Positions 24,810 through 37,335 of a stretch of DNA of 64,000 nt are shown here, piece after piece. Location of the stretch: positions 4,081,501 to 4,145,500 of the forward strand of contig NZ_CP019426.1 in NCBI RefSeq assembly GCF_009834515.1, in the 5' to 3' direction. The notes under the pieces are model-generated. The model searched no databases, was not told the DNA's origin, and saw only the letters and a program-made list of their open reading frames with translations. The stretch is from Pseudomonas sp. R84. GTDB taxonomy: Bacteria; Pseudomonadota; Gammaproteobacteria; Pseudomonadales; Pseudomonadaceae. A program made the translations under genes and the position numbers. The first letter of the stretch is position 1, and every line of letters starts with the position of its first letter.

Positions 24810-25202
24810 ATGAAGTTCGCCATCGCGCTGTTTTCCGCCGCCCATGCGCCCTCCTCGCGCCGCGCCCTGCTGTTTGCGCAGGCTGCGCTGGCCGGCGGGC
24901 ATGAGATTGTCCGGCTGTTTTTCTATCAGGATGGCGTTTATAACGCTTCCGATGCGGTGGTCACGCCGCAGGACGAACTCGACCTGCCCAAACAATGGCG
25001 CACCTTCATCAGCGAACAGAAGCTGGACGGTGTGGTGTGCATAGCTGCGGCCCTGCGCCGTGGTGCGCTGAATGCTGAAGAAGCCAAGCGCTATCAGCGT
25101 GACGCCGTCTCCGTCAGTGCGCCGTGGGAATTGTCCGGTCTCGGCCAGTTGCATGACGCAGTACAAGATGCCGATCGCCTGATCTGCTTCGGAGGTGCGT
25201 GA
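24810..25202 (+). CDS. tusD: Sulfurtransferase complex subunit TusD
   Basis: A 130-residue DsrE-fold subunit of the TusBCD complex, which passes sulfur from TusA to TusE for 2-thiouridine in tRNA. The sulfur-carrying cysteine is C77 in DGVVCIAAALRRG, matching C78 of the E. coli protein. The start MKFAIALFSAAHAPSSRRALLF at 24810 is the family start; the ATG at 24780 adds ten unrelated residues. It is the first of a tightly packed operon tusD-tusC-tusB-tusE followed by a TrpD2-like gene. Confidence 0.93.
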   Translation: MKFAIALFSAAHAPSSRRALLFAQAALAGGHEIVRLFFYQDGVYNASDAVVTPQDELDLPKQWRTFISEQKLDGVVCIAAALRRGALNAEEAKRYQRDAVSVSAPWELSGLGQLHDAVQDADRLICFGGA

Positions 25203-25203
25203 G

Positions 25204-25560
25204 ATGGCTAAATCCCTGTTGCTCATCAGCCGCCAATCGCCATGGTCTGGCCCCGGTGCCCGCGAAGCACTGGACATTGTGCTGGCCGGCGGCGCGTTCG
25301 ATCTACCGATCGGTTTGCTGTTTCTCGATGACGGCGTGCTGCAACTCAGCGCCGGGCAAAACGCCAAGGCCCTGCAGCAGAAAGACCTCAGCGCCAACCT
25401 GCAGGCGCTGCCGATGTTTGGGGTCGAAGAGCTGTTCTATTGCGCCGACAGCGCCAGCACTCGCGGACTGAACAATCTGTCGCTGGACGAAGCGCAGCCG
25501 CTCGCCGCCGAGCAAATCATCGCCCTTATCGACCGTTACGACCAGGTGATCACCCTCTGA
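25204..25560 (+). CDS. tusC: Sulfurtransferase complex subunit TusC
   Basis: A 118-residue DsrF-like subunit that packs with TusD and TusB in the hexameric relay. It shows the family start MAKSLLLISRQSPWSGPGAREALD and the LFLDDGVLQL strand. It begins one base after the tusD stop, and its stop TGA shares a base with the tusB start, so translation is coupled. Confidence 0.91.
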   Translation: MAKSLLLISRQSPWSGPGAREALDIVLAGGAFDLPIGLLFLDDGVLQLSAGQNAKALQQKDLSANLQALPMFGVEELFYCADSASTRGLNNLSLDEAQPLAAEQIIALIDRYDQVITL

Positions 25561-25853
25561 TGTCGACTTTGCATGTGTTGTCTCACTCCCCTTTTGGCGA
25601 CGATCGTCTGACCAGTTGCCTGCGCCTGATCGGCAGTACTGATGCCTTGCTGCTGTCCGGCGACGCGGTCTATGCATTGCAAGCGGGCACCGCACCGTTT
25701 AGCGCTTTGCAAAGCCGCCAGATCAAATTGTTCGTTCTGGTCGAAGATGCACAGGCGCGCGCCATCGCAGTGCCGGACTGGGTCGAGGCCATTGATTATC
25801 CGGCCTTCGTCGAACTGTCGATCCACCACGACAAGGTCAACAGCTGGCTATGA
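25560..25853 (+). CDS. tusB: Sulfurtransferase complex subunit TusB
   Basis: A 97-residue DsrH-like subunit. The start MSTLHVLSHSPFGDDRL and the LLLSGDAVYAL strand are typical. Its end, DYPAFVELSIHHDKVNSWL, matches the usual TusB tail (a terminal V..W motif). It overlaps tusC by one base and tusE by four (ATGA). Confidence 0.9.
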   Translation: MSTLHVLSHSPFGDDRLTSCLRLIGSTDALLLSGDAVYALQAGTAPFSALQSRQIKLFVLVEDAQARAIAVPDWVEAIDYPAFVELSIHHDKVNSWL

Positions 25854-26185
25854 ACTCCATGACCGTCGGCGCCCGCGCCATCGAACTGGACAAGGACGGC
25901 TTTCTCGTCGATCTGAGTGACTGGTCGGCTGATGTCGCCAGCGCCCTCGCCGCCGCCGAAGGCATCGATTTGACGCCCGAACACTGGGAAGTCCTCGAAC
26001 TGCTGCGCAGCTTCTACGCCGAATTCCAGTTGTCCCCGGCCACCCGCCCGTTGATCAAGTACACCGCGTTGAAACTCGGCCCGGACAAAGGCAACAGCCT
26101 GCACCTGAACCGACTGTTCAAAGGCACCCCTGCCAAACTCGCCGCGAAACTGGCGGGCCTGCCCAAACCGACGAATTGCTTATGA
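25850..26185 (+). CDS. tusE: Sulfur-relay protein TusE (DsrC family)
   Basis: A 111-residue carrier that accepts persulfide sulfur from TusD and hands it to MnmA for s2U34 formation in tRNA. The reactive residue is the penultimate C110 in PTNCL, the invariant DsrC-family C-terminal arm. The helix LTPEHWEVLELLRSFYAEF and the KGNSLHLNRLFKGTP segment are conserved. Translation may also start at M4 (25859). The gene overlaps its neighbours on both sides by four bases. MnmA, the partner, is encoded at 48 kb. Confidence 0.93.
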   Translation: MNSMTVGARAIELDKDGFLVDLSDWSADVASALAAAEGIDLTPEHWEVLELLRSFYAEFQLSPATRPLIKYTALKLGPDKGNSLHLNRLFKGTPAKLAAKLAGLPKPTNCL

Positions 26186-27183
26186 CCGACTTTCCAGCGC
26201 TGACCCTCGAAACACCTGCTGAACACCCGTTCGCTCAATTCGTGCGCATTCTCGGCAAGGGCAAACGCGGCGCGCGCGACCTGACCCGCGAAGAGGCCCG
26301 CGAAGCCATGGGCCTGGTGCTCGACGACAAGGTTGAGGACACCCAGCTCGGCGCGTTCCTGATGTTGCTGCGGCACAAGGAAGAAAGCGCCGAGGAGATG
26401 GCCGGTTTCACCGAAGCGCTGCGCGAACGCTTGCAGGCACCGGCGCTGAACGTCGATCTGGACTGGCCGACCTATGCCGGCAAGAAGCGCCATCTACCGT
26501 GGTATCTGCTGGCAGCCAAATGCCTGGCGCAAAATGGCATGCGCATCTTCATGCACGGCGGCGGCGCACACACGGCCGGGCGTCTGTACAGCGAGCAATT
26601 GCTCGTCGAGTTGAACATTCCGTTGTGCCGCACCTGGCAACAGGTCGGCACGGCACTGGACAACGGCGGGCTGGCGTTCATGCCGCTGGTGGACTGGGCT
26701 CCGCAACTGCAAAAGATGATCGACCTGCGCAACACCCTCGGCCTGCGTTCGCCGATTCATTCGCTGGCACGGATTCTCAATCCATTGGGCGCGCGTTGTG
26801 GGCTGCAGAGCATTTTCCATCCTGGCTATCAGGCAGTGCATCGCGATGCCAGTGGTTTGCTTGGCGACACGGCGATTGTGGTCAAGGGCGACGGCGGCGA
26901 AATCGAGATCAACCCGGATGCCGACAGTCACCTCTACGGCACCACCGGTGGCGAGAGCTGGGACGAGGAATGGCCTCAGTTGTCGGCGCAGCGCCACGTC
27001 AAACCCGCGACCTTGAACGTTGAACATCTGAAAGCCGTGTGGCGTGGCGAGGTGGTTGACAGTTACCCGCAAATGGCCCTGATTGCGACCATGGCGCTGG
27101 CCTTGCGCGGCCTAGGTCAAAACCGTGAGCAAGCTTTCACAACCGCCGAGCAGTACTGGGCCGCGCGGAACAAATCGATTTAA
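26182..27183 (+). CDS. TrpD2/YbiB-like glycosyltransferase-fold protein
   Basis: A 333-residue protein with the fold of anthranilate phosphoribosyltransferase (glycosyltransferase family 3): a helical N-terminal domain (DLTREEAREAMGLVLDDKVEDTQLGAFLMLLRHK) and a larger phosphoribosyltransferase-type domain. The TrpD glycine loop appears as MHGGGAHTAGRLYSEQL, and the end KAVWRGEVVDSYPQMALI is characteristic of the TrpD2/YbiB branch. YbiB of E. coli is reported to bind nucleic acid and to lack TrpD activity. Here it overlaps tusE by four bases, so it is co-translated with the tRNA sulfur relay. Its function is not established. Confidence 0.85.
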   Translation: MTDFPALTLETPAEHPFAQFVRILGKGKRGARDLTREEAREAMGLVLDDKVEDTQLGAFLMLLRHKEESAEEMAGFTEALRERLQAPALNVDLDWPTYAGKKRHLPWYLLAAKCLAQNGMRIFMHGGGAHTAGRLYSEQLLVELNIPLCRTWQQVGTALDNGGLAFMPLVDWAPQLQKMIDLRNTLGLRSPIHSLARILNPLGARCGLQSIFHPGYQAVHRDASGLLGDTAIVVKGDGGEIEINPDADSHLYGTTGGESWDEEWPQLSAQRHVKPATLNVEHLKAVWRGEVVDSYPQMALIATMALALRGLGQNREQAFTTAEQYWAARNKSI

Positions 27184-27274
27184 CCGATCATTCACGCCCG
27201 ATCTTTGCGCTTTTTGTTCGAACTCATCGGAATAGACTCGACTCCAAAGATTATTGGTTTACGGAGTCTTGATC

Positions 27275-28276
27275 ATGGGTTTACTCGTCGATGGCCACTG
27301 GCAGGACAAGTGGTACGAAAGCAGCAAGGACGGCGCGTTCCAGCGTGAACAGGCAAAACGCCGCAACTGGGTCACCGCTGATGGCCAGCCTGGCCCGAGC
27401 GGTGAAGGCGGTTATGCCGCGGAAGCCGGACGCTATCACCTCTACGTTTCTCTCGCCTGTCCATGGGCGCATCGCACGCTGATCCTGCGCAAGCTCAAAG
27501 GTCTGGAAAATCTGATCGACGTTTCGGTGGTCAGTTGGTTGATGCTGGAGAACGGCTGGACCTTCGACAGAGCACTTGGCTCGACGGGCGACAAGCTTGA
27601 TGGCTTTGAATTCATGCATCAGCGCTACACCGCCGACACTGCCGATTACACCGGGCGCGTCACCGTACCGGTGCTGTGGGACAAAAAGCTCAAGCGCATC
27701 GTCAGCAATGAATCGGCGGAAATCATCCGCATGTTCAACAGTGCGTTCGATGAGTTGACCGGCAATGATCTGGATTTCTACCCGGCACCATTACGCAGTG
27801 AAATCGACGTGTTGAACGAGCGAATCTACCCGGCCGTGAACAACGGCGTGTACCGCGCCGGCTTTGCGACGTCGCAACAGGCTTATGAAGAAGCGTTCGA
27901 TGAGGTGTTTGCCGAGCTGGATTATCTGGAGCGTCTTCTGGGTGCCAATCGCTACTTGTCGGGGGAATACCTGACCGAAGCGGACATCCGCCTGTTCACC
28001 ACGATGATTCGTTTCGACGCGGTGTATCACGGGCACTTCAAGTGCAACCTGCGGCGGATTGCCGATTACCCGAATCTGTCGAACTGGCTGCGTGAGGTGT
28101 ATCAGTTCCCGGGAATTGCCGAGACGGTGGATTTCCAGCACATCAAGAACCACTACTACGGCAGTCACAAGACGATCAACCCGACGGGTGTTGTGCCGAA
28201 GGGGCCGGCGCAGGATTTCACTGTGGCCCATGATCGAGCGCGGTTGAGCGGCAAAGGGGTTTGGCGAAAAGGTTGA
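27275..28276 (+). CDS. Glutathionyl-hydroquinone reductase (Xi-class GST, YqjG type)
   Basis: A 333-residue cytoplasmic enzyme that reduces glutathionylated hydroquinones. The Xi-class active site is C62 in SLACPWAHR, and the long insert QREQAKRRNWVTADGQPGPSG before it is also class-typical. The C-terminal GST domain includes YLTEADIRLFTTMIRFDAVY and ends with the conserved NPTGVVPKGP. GGAG supports the ATG at 27275. It is a single gene, followed by a REPIN. Confidence 0.9.
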   Translation: MGLLVDGHWQDKWYESSKDGAFQREQAKRRNWVTADGQPGPSGEGGYAAEAGRYHLYVSLACPWAHRTLILRKLKGLENLIDVSVVSWLMLENGWTFDRALGSTGDKLDGFEFMHQRYTADTADYTGRVTVPVLWDKKLKRIVSNESAEIIRMFNSAFDELTGNDLDFYPAPLRSEIDVLNERIYPAVNNGVYRAGFATSQQAYEEAFDEVFAELDYLERLLGANRYLSGEYLTEADIRLFTTMIRFDAVYHGHFKCNLRRIADYPNLSNWLREVYQFPGIAETVDFQHIKNHYYGSHKTINPTGVVPKGPAQDFTVAHDRARLSGKGVWRKG

Positions 28277-28300
28277 GAGTTATAGGGTTTTGGAAGGCCT

Positions 28301-28378
28301 CTTCGCGAGCAAGCTCGCTCCCACACTGGATATGTGTCGTTCACAAATCCCCTGTGGGAGCGAGCTTGCTCGCGAATG
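28301..28378. repeat. REPIN-like inverted REP pair
   Basis: TTCGCGAGCAAGCTCGCTCC and its inverse GGAGCGAGCTTGCTCGCGAA enclose about 30 bases. The G-to-A change in the core on one arm (GCAAGC) is mirrored on the other (GCTTGC), so the pair co-varied. Confidence 0.85.
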
Positions 28379-28393
28379 GGGCGACTCGGTTTT

Positions 28394-29788
28394 TCAGACC
28401 TGCGCCTGAGCCCCTTCGAACCACGCCAGTTTCTCGCGCAGTTGCACCACTTCTCCCACGATCACCAGTGTCGGCGCATGCACTTCGTGCTCCGCCACCA
28501 GTCGTGGCAGATCGGCCAGCGTGCCGGTAAAGACGCGCTGATTGACCGTGGTGCCCTGCTGAATCAACGCCGCCGGAGTATCCGCTGAACGACCGTGCTT
28601 GATCAGTTGCTCGCAAATGACCGGCAAGCCGACCAGGCCCATGTAGAACACCAGCGTCTGCGCCGGCGCGACAAGGTCGGCCCATGGCAGATCGGTGGAA
28701 CCGTCCTTCAAATGCCCGGTGACAAACCGCACCGACTGCGCATGATCGCGATGGGTCAGCGGAATCCCGGCATACGCCGCGCAACCGCTGGCCGCCGTAA
28801 TTCCCGGGACCACCTGAAACGGAATGCCGTGAGCGGCCAGTTCTTCGATCTCTTCGCCACCACGGCCGAAGATGAACGGATCACCGCCCTTCAACCGCAC
28901 CACGCGCTTGCCGGCCTTGGCCAGATTAACCAGTTGCTGGTTGATCTGATCCTGCGGCACGGCGTGATCAGCACGACGTTTGCCGACGTAGACCCGCTCG
29001 GCATCACGACGGCACAGTTCAAGAATCGCTGGCGCGACCAAGCGGTCGTACAACACCACGTCGGCTTGCTGCATCAGACGCAACGCCTTGAAGGTCAGCA
29101 GATCCGGATCGCCCGGGCCCGCGCCAACCAGATACACCTCGCCGGTGGTGACCATGGCTTCGCCATCAATTTTGGCCTGCAACAGACGCTCGGCTTCAGC
29201 GCCCTGCCCGGCAAGCTGGCGATCAGCAATCGGCCCCTGAAACACGTCTTCCCAGAAACCACGACGCTGCTGCACATCCGGAAACAGGCTTTTCACCTGA
29301 TTACGGAAACGCGCGGCGAGTCCGGCCAACTGACCGTAAGTCGAGGGAATCCATGTTTCGATCTTGGCCCGGATCAAACGCGCCAGCACCGGCGCATCGC
29401 CGCCGCTGGACACCGCAATGATCAGCGGCGAGCGATCGACGATCGCCGGGAAGATCACGCTGCACAAGGCCGGCGCGTCGACCACGTTGACCGGCACGCA
29501 ACGCTTGTGAGCATCGGTGGAGACTTGTGCGTTCAGCATCTCATCGTCGGTAGCGGCAATAATCAGCCCGCAACCGTCGAGATCCGCTTCAACGTAACCG
29601 CGTAACAGGCATTCGCCGCCAGAGGCGACGACCAGTTCACGCAGTTGCGATTCGATTTCAGGTGCGACCACCCGCAGCAGCGCACCGGCATCGGCCAGCA
29701 GGCGGGATTTGCGCAAGGCAATTTCCCCCCCACCGACGACCAACACACGACTGCCGCGCAGGTTGTGAAACAGCGGCAGATATTTCAT
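28394..29788 (-). CDS. cysG: Siroheme synthase CysG (fused dehydrogenase/ferrochelatase and methyltransferase)
   Basis: A 464-residue bifunctional enzyme that turns uroporphyrinogen III into siroheme, the cofactor of sulfite and nitrite reductases. Residues 1-150 form the NAD-dependent dehydrogenase/ferrochelatase part ([17 protein letters not shown], later [15 protein letters not shown]). Residues about 215-460 form the S-adenosylmethionine uroporphyrinogen methyltransferase ([56 protein letters not shown]). It starts directly after the serS stop with no gap, so serS-cysG are co-transcribed. Confidence 0.95.
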   Translation of the reverse strand: MKYLPLFHNLRGSRVLVVGGGEIALRKSRLLADAGALLRVVAPEIESQLRELVVASGGECLLRGYVEADLDGCGLIIAATDDEMLNAQVSTDAHKRCVPVNVVDAPALCSVIFPAIVDRSPLIIAVSSGGDAPVLARLIRAKIETWIPSTYGQLAGLAARFRNQVKSLFPDVQQRRGFWEDVFQGPIADRQLAGQGAEAERLLQAKIDGEAMVTTGEVYLVGAGPGDPDLLTFKALRLMQQADVVLYDRLVAPAILELCRRDAERVYVGKRRADHAVPQDQINQQLVNLAKAGKRVVRLKGGDPFIFGRGGEEIEELAAHGIPFQVVPGITAASGCAAYAGIPLTHRDHAQSVRFVTGHLKDGSTDLPWADLVAPAQTLVFYMGLVGLPVICEQLIKHGRSADTPAALIQQGTTVNQRVFTGTLADLPRLVAEHEVHAPTLVIVGEVVQLREKLAWFEGAQAQV

Positions 29789-31081
<1,293 letters not shown>

Positions 31082-31084
31082 TTA

Positions 31085-31459
31085 TCAAAGTTTGGTCAAA
31101 GACAGGCCAGCCCACGTCGCGAGCAGCCCGCCGAATACGCTGAGCGCCGCGTAGCCCAGGGCCAGCGGAACTTGCCCGCTTTCCAGCAGGCGCACCGTAT
31201 CCAGTGAAAAGGATGAAAAAGTCGTCAGCCCCCCGAGGAAGCCGACCATCAACCCGGCACGTACCTCGATCGGTACTTCCGGGCGTATCAAAAACAGGCC
31301 GTACAACACGCCAATCAACAGACAGCCCACGATATTAACGGCCAGCGTCGCGGTATAGAAGTGCCGCGGCCAATTGGCGTTGATCCAATTGCCGGTGGCG
31401 AAGCGCAACAAGGTGCCGGCCATGCCGCCGACGGAGACCGCAATGATCAGTGGAACCAT
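31085..31459 (-). CDS. crcB: Fluoride exporter CrcB/Fluc
   Basis: A 124-residue membrane protein with four helices that works as a dual-topology dimeric fluoride channel. The motifs [17 protein letters not shown] near the start and [17 protein letters not shown] in the third helix are diagnostic (the TTFSSF phenylalanines line the pore). Its start overlaps the rarA stop by one base. I see no fluoride riboswitch ahead of the operon. Confidence 0.93.
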   Translation of the reverse strand: MVPLIIAVSVGGMAGTLLRFATGNWINANWPRHFYTATLAVNIVGCLLIGVLYGLFLIRPEVPIEVRAGLMVGFLGGLTTFSSFSLDTVRLLESGQVPLALGYAALSVFGGLLATWAGLSLTKL

Positions 31460-32781
31460 TATTTTCTCCGCTGCCGAGGGCTTAAACGGTCGAGTTGGGC
31501 GAGATGGTTGAGCTTCTCGCCGATCTTCAACTCCAGGCCGCGCGGCACCGGTTGGTAGAACGGGATTGGGTCGAGCTCTTCCGGGAAATAGTCTTCGCCG
31601 GCGGCGTAAGCGTCCGGCTCATCATGGGCGTAGCGGTACTCGTCGCCGTAGCCCAATTGTTTCATCAGTTTGGTCGGTGCGTTGCGCAAGTGCAGCGGTA
31701 CTTCCAGCGAGCCGTTTTCGGCAGCGGCGCGCAAGGCGGTTTTGAAACCCATGTACACGGCGTTACTTTTCGGCGCGCAGGCCAGATAGGTGATGGCCTG
31801 CGCCACCGCCAGCTCGCCTTCCGGGCTGCCGAGACGTTCCTGCACTTCCCACGCCGCGAGGCACAGACTGAGGGCGCGCGGGTCGGCGTTGCCGATGTCT
31901 TCGCTGGCCATGCGTACCACGCGTCGGGCCAGGTACAGCGGATCGCAACCACCGTCGATCATCCGCGCAAACCAGTACAGCGCGCCGTCAGGGTTGGAGC
32001 CACGCACCGATTTGTGCAGTGCAGATATCTGGTCGTAAAACGCTTCGCCACCCTTGTCGAAACGTCGACGGGTATCGCCGAGCAGACTTTGCAGCAACTC
32101 GGTGCCGATTTCGCTGTTGTCTTCAGCCAGATCCGAGGCGTTTTCCAGCAGATTGAGCAGACGCCGGCCATCGCCATCGGCGGCGGACAGCAACATCTGG
32201 AAGCCTTCGTCGTTCAGCGTCAGGTTGCGCTTGCCCAAACCACGTTCTTCGGTGAGCGCACGGTGCACCAGCTTACGCAGCGCCGCTTCATCGAGGCTTT
32301 TCAGCACGTAGACGCGGGCACGCGACAACAAGGCGTTGTTGAGTTCGAACGAAGGGTTTTCGGTGGTGGCGCCGATGAAGATCAGCGTGCCGTCTTCAAC
32401 GTACGGCAGAAACGCATCCTGCTGAGACTTATTGAAACGATGCACTTCATCGACGAACAGAATCGTGCGCTTGCCGTACTGGCCGGCCTGCTGCTTGGCG
32501 ATTTCAACGGCCTGACGGATTTCCTTGACCCCGGCGAGCACCGCCGAGACCGTTTCGAAATGCGCATCGGAGACTTCCGCGAGTAACCGCGCGAGGGTGG
32601 TTTTACCCACGCCCGGCGGACCCCAGAAGATCATCGAATGCAGGGCACCCTGCTCCAGCGCCTCACGCAGAGGCTTGCCGCGAGCGAGCACGTGCTCCTG
32701 ACCGACGTACTCATCCAGATTGGTCGCCCGCAAACGCGCGGCCAGTGGCTGGGCAATCGGTGCACTGCGAAACAGATCCAT
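31459..32781 (-). CDS. rarA: Replication-associated recombination protein RarA (MgsA)
   Basis: A 440-residue AAA+ ATPase related to clamp loaders that acts at stalled replication forks. Walker A is GPPGVGKTT near residue 55, Walker [16 protein letters not shown], and sensor 1 is in [20 protein letters not shown]. The C-terminal part carries the MgsA tetramerisation region ([36 protein letters not shown]). The ATG at 32781 is used; a GTG one codon earlier is possible. It leads a serial transcript with crcB. Confidence 0.94.
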   Translation of the reverse strand: MDLFRSAPIAQPLAARLRATNLDEYVGQEHVLARGKPLREALEQGALHSMIFWGPPGVGKTTLARLLAEVSDAHFETVSAVLAGVKEIRQAVEIAKQQAGQYGKRTILFVDEVHRFNKSQQDAFLPYVEDGTLIFIGATTENPSFELNNALLSRARVYVLKSLDEAALRKLVHRALTEERGLGKRNLTLNDEGFQMLLSAADGDGRRLLNLLENASDLAEDNSEIGTELLQSLLGDTRRRFDKGGEAFYDQISALHKSVRGSNPDGALYWFARMIDGGCDPLYLARRVVRMASEDIGNADPRALSLCLAAWEVQERLGSPEGELAVAQAITYLACAPKSNAVYMGFKTALRAAAENGSLEVPLHLRNAPTKLMKQLGYGDEYRYAHDEPDAYAAGEDYFPEELDPIPFYQPVPRGLELKIGEKLNHLAQLDRLSPRQRRK

Positions 32782-32814
32782 CACTACCTATGAAACCTCA
32801 CTGGGGACAACAAT

Positions 32815-32909
32815 CCCTGTGGGAGCGAGCCTGCTCGCGAATGCAATGGTCCATTCAACATTAATGGTGACTGATACACCGCATTCGCGAGCAGGCTCGC
32901 TCCCACAGG
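32815..32909. repeat. REPIN-like inverted REP pair
   Basis: CTGTGGGAGCGAGCCTGCTC at the left and GAGCAGGCTCGCTCCCACAG at the right are perfect inverses around a ~55-base spacer. It sits between lolA and rarA. Confidence 0.88.
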
Positions 32910-32918
32910 TTATTGCGT

Positions 32919-33539
32919 TTATTCCTGGATCACGTCGGCACCCTTGGGGATGTCGAACTTGAACTTGGACGGCGACACCGGCTCGTTGGCCTTGACCCCG
33001 GTAAACAGGATGTTGGTGCGCTGGCCGACGCTGTCGATCAGTTGCATATCGTTAAGCAGACCGTTGCGGAACGACAGACGCAGGCTGTCGAACAAGGTGT
33101 CGTTGGTTTTCGGCTTGAGGGTGAAGTCGATCACACCGCCCGCCTCTTTCGCGCTGATGGCGAAGCTCTGGCTGATCTTCGATACATCACCGGACAGCAG
33201 CAGCGCCGGGGTCTGGGTCAGACGCTCGTCGAGTTTCTTGATCGTGGCCTGTTCCAGATCCGGGTCCCACAGGGTGACTTTCTTGCCATCGGAAACCATG
33301 GTCTGCTCGGCTGGCGCATTGGTGTGCCAGTAGAACAGGCCCGGACGCTGCAGGGTCATGTCGCCGGTGGTTTCCTGCAACTGTGTGCCGCCGCCGTCGA
33401 GCGTCAGCTGCGAGAAGTTCGCGCTCAGGGTCTTGGATGTTTCCAGCAATTGGGTCAGACGCGCCACGTCCTTGTCATCGGCGTGGGCCGTGAGAGTGGT
33501 CAGCGCCAGTATTGGCAGCAGCATGCGGATAAGACGCAT
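32919..33539 (-). CDS. lolA: Outer-membrane lipoprotein carrier LolA
   Basis: A 206-residue periplasmic chaperone that takes lipoproteins from LolCDE to LolB. The signal peptide covers about 1-19 ([20 protein letters not shown]), followed by [24 protein letters not shown]. The LolA pattern includes [27 protein letters not shown] and [16 protein letters not shown]. The ATG at 33539 follows AGAGGAC. It is downstream of ftsK, as in other Pseudomonas genomes. Confidence 0.94.
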   Translation of the reverse strand: MRLIRMLLPILALTTLTAHADDKDVARLTQLLETSKTLSANFSQLTLDGGGTQLQETTGDMTLQRPGLFYWHTNAPAEQTMVSDGKKVTLWDPDLEQATIKKLDERLTQTPALLLSGDVSKISQSFAISAKEAGGVIDFTLKPKTNDTLFDSLRLSFRNGLLNDMQLIDSVGQRTNILFTGVKANEPVSPSKFKFDIPKGADVIQE

Positions 33540-33606
33540 GGGAGTCCTCTTGAATACTCGTTGGGAGAGCGGCGGCACATCATTGTCCCGCCTCTTGCGT
33601 TTGCAA

Positions 33607-36015
33607 TCAGTCGCGTACCGGGCCCGGGGCCAGGACTTCACGGGAACCGTTGGTGTTCATCGAGGTGACGACCCCGGCCATTTCCATGGCTTCGATCATC
33701 CGTGCGGCGCGGTTGTAGCCGATTTTCAGCTTGCGCTGTACCGCAGAAATCGAGGCACGACGGCTTTCGAGTACGAACTGTACCGCTTCGTCATACAGCG
33801 CGTCGGCTTCCGGATCATCGCCGTCGCCGCCACCGCTGCTGCCTTCAAAACCGCTGCCGGCTTCTTCGACACCGTTGAGGATGTCGTCGTTGTATTCCGG
33901 AGCGCCGCGCAGTTTCCACGCTTCGACCACACGGTGTACTTCATCGTCGGATACGAACGCACCGTGAACCCGGATCGGCAGGCTGGTGCCCGGCGGCATG
34001 TAGAGCATGTCACCGTGGCCGAGCAGTTGTTCAGCGCCGCCCTGGTCGATGATGGTTCGCGAGTCGATCTTGCTCGACACCTGGAACGCCATACGCGTCG
34101 GGATGTTGGCCTTGATCAGACCGGTGATCACGTCCACCGACGGCCGCTGGGTCGCAAGGATCAAGTGAATACCCGCCGCACGCGCCTTCTGCGCAATACG
34201 GGCGATCAGCTCTTCAACTTTCTTGCCGACGATCATCATCATGTCGGCGAATTCGTCGACCACCACCACGATGGTCGGCAGCTTCTGCAGCAGCGGCGCT
34301 TCATCGTGAATGCTTTCGCGCTTGTACAGCGGATCGCTCAACGGCTCGCCGGCGTCCTGCGCCTCCTTGACCTTGGCGTTGAAGCCAGACAGGTTGCGCA
34401 CGCCCATTTTCGCCATCAGCTTGTAGCGGCGCTCCATCTCGGCGACGCTCCAGCGCAGGGCGTTGGCGGCGTCCTTCATGTCGGTCACGACCGGGCACAG
34501 CAGGTGCGGAATGCCTTCGTAAATCGACAGTTCCAGCATCTTCGGGTCGATCATGATCAGCTTGGCGTCTTCCGGGCCGGACTTGAACAGGATCGACAGG
34601 ATCATCGCGTTCACACCCACCGACTTACCGGAACCGGTCGTACCGGCCACCAGCAAGTGCGGCATCTTCGCCAGGTCAGTAATCACTGGCTTACCGCCGA
34701 TGTCGTGACCGAGTGCCAGGGTGACCGGCGATTTGAAGTTGTCGTACTCGGGCGTCGACAGCACTTCGGAGAAGCGCACGATCTGCCGGTCTTCGTTGGG
34801 AATCTCTATACCGACGGTGGTCTTGCCCGGAATCACTTCTACCACCCGCACACTGGTCACGGCCAGCGAACGCGCGAGGTCTTTCGCCAGGTTGGCGATG
34901 CGGCTGACTTTGACGCCGGCGGCAGGCTGAATTTCGTAACGGGTAATCACCGGGCCCGGGTGGATCGAATCCACCGTGACCTCGACACCGAACTCCTTGA
35001 GCTTGATCTCCAGCAAGTGGCCGACCGCCGCCAGGGATTCCGGTGAGTAATTGAGTTGTTTCTTTTCTGCAGGATCGAGAATCGAGATCGGCGGCAAGGT
35101 GCCTTCCACGGCGCTGTCGACGAACAACGGCACCTGTTTCTCTTTCTGCACGCGCTTGCTTGGCTCGGGCGCTTTGGCCGGGGCCGGGGCGATAACCGGC
35201 GGCACTTGTTTCTCGCGATCGGACATGTGCTTGCTCAGGGCTTGCTCACGTTCGATCAGGCGTTCTTTGACTTTGGCCTGCTCACGCTTGTCGGTGACCG
35301 TCGGCGCGACCACGTCGTGAACGCGATCGTCGACTTCACGCAGTTGCGCGACCAGTTGTTTGCGCTCGGTACGCGCCGCCCACCAGCGATTGAGCGCACC
35401 CTGGAACAGCTCGAACAGGTCGAGGGTGATCTTGCCGGTGATGTCCATCACTTTGAACCACGACAGGTCGGTGAACACCGTCAGGCCAAACAGGAACAAC
35501 GCAATGAACAACAGCGTGCTGCCCTGAATGTTCAGCGCGTTCTTCGCCAGATTGCCGAGGCTCTCGCCCAGTGCACCACCGGCACCCGCCGGCAGACCCG
35601 AAGCCGCGTGAAAGTGCAGATGCGCCAGCGCAGCGCCGGACAGCACCAGAAACACCAGACCGATCAGGCGCCAGGAAAACAGCCAGCCGCTCCACTGCCA
35701 CGGCTCATGACGCTGACGGAAGATCTGGTAGGCCTTGACCGCCAGCAACAACGGGAAGATGTAGGCGAAGTAACCCAGCACCATGAACAGGATGTCGGCG
35801 CTGTAGGAGCCCGCCGGGCCGCCGAAATTCTGTACGTCGTCGATCTTGCTGTTGTGGCTCCAGCCGGGATCGTCCTTGCCGTAGGTCAGCAAAGCCATCA
35901 TCAGGAACAGGCACAAGGCGCCGATGGCGATCAGTGCACCTTCCTTGAGCCGGTAGTGCAATTGTTGACGCCAGAGCGGAACGACTGTTTTTGGTGCTTC
36001 GGTGGATTTCTTCAA
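33607..36015 (-). CDS. ftsK: DNA translocase FtsK
   Basis: An 802-residue septal DNA pump that clears chromosome dimers during division. The N-terminal membrane domain (about 1-190) has four or five helices. A short acidic/basic linker follows, then the RecA-like motor (Walker A GTTGSGKS at about residue 454, Walker [14 protein letters not shown]) and the gamma winged helix at the end ([35 protein letters not shown]) that reads the orienting KOPS sequences. The start is taken as TTG at 36015 ([16 protein letters not shown] upstream), the usual family start; an in-frame ATG at 36078 adds 21 residues. Confidence 0.93.
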   Translation of the reverse strand: MKKSTEAPKTVVPLWRQQLHYRLKEGALIAIGALCLFLMMALLTYGKDDPGWSHNSKIDDVQNFGGPAGSYSADILFMVLGYFAYIFPLLLAVKAYQIFRQRHEPWQWSGWLFSWRLIGLVFLVLSGAALAHLHFHAASGLPAGAGGALGESLGNLAKNALNIQGSTLLFIALFLFGLTVFTDLSWFKVMDITGKITLDLFELFQGALNRWWAARTERKQLVAQLREVDDRVHDVVAPTVTDKREQAKVKERLIEREQALSKHMSDREKQVPPVIAPAPAKAPEPSKRVQKEKQVPLFVDSAVEGTLPPISILDPAEKKQLNYSPESLAAVGHLLEIKLKEFGVEVTVDSIHPGPVITRYEIQPAAGVKVSRIANLAKDLARSLAVTSVRVVEVIPGKTTVGIEIPNEDRQIVRFSEVLSTPEYDNFKSPVTLALGHDIGGKPVITDLAKMPHLLVAGTTGSGKSVGVNAMILSILFKSGPEDAKLIMIDPKMLELSIYEGIPHLLCPVVTDMKDAANALRWSVAEMERRYKLMAKMGVRNLSGFNAKVKEAQDAGEPLSDPLYKRESIHDEAPLLQKLPTIVVVVDEFADMMMIVGKKVEELIARIAQKARAAGIHLILATQRPSVDVITGLIKANIPTRMAFQVSSKIDSRTIIDQGGAEQLLGHGDMLYMPPGTSLPIRVHGAFVSDDEVHRVVEAWKLRGAPEYNDDILNGVEEAGSGFEGSSGGGDGDDPEADALYDEAVQFVLESRRASISAVQRKLKIGYNRAARMIEAMEMAGVVTSMNTNGSREVLAPGPVRD

Positions 36016-36174
36016 AACGCTTCTTTTCCTGCGCCCGAGGCGCGTCCATCTATTGAATGACGATAAAAAACTGCCCAATCCAGGCAGGTAAAAAAGTGAA
36101 CGAGCGCAACTGAGACTACTTTTAACACTGCGTCGCGCTTTTTATAAACACAGCGCACCGCGAATATTCTGTAA

Positions 36175-37272
<1,098 letters not shown>

Positions 37273-37286
37273 CGGCACACTTTATC

Positions 37287-37304
37287 GCGGGCTAAAAAGC
37301 CCGC
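37287..37304 (+). terminator. Weak hairpin after trxB
   Basis: GCGGGCT and AGCCCGC pair around AAAA, 14 bases after the trxB stop. No T-run follows, so it may only pause transcription or protect the 3' end; aat begins 32 bp later. Confidence 0.4.
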
Positions 37305-37335
37305 ACCGCCCTCCCCTTCTGCAAGCCTGGATGCC

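Noticed and set aside
33358..35046. A 562-codon frame antisense to ftsK, and similar ones antisense to sulP (11910-13454), purB (49801-51207), roxA (51303-52742) and aceA (54235-55719)
   Set aside because: All lie opposite clear genes and show the composition of GC-driven shadows.
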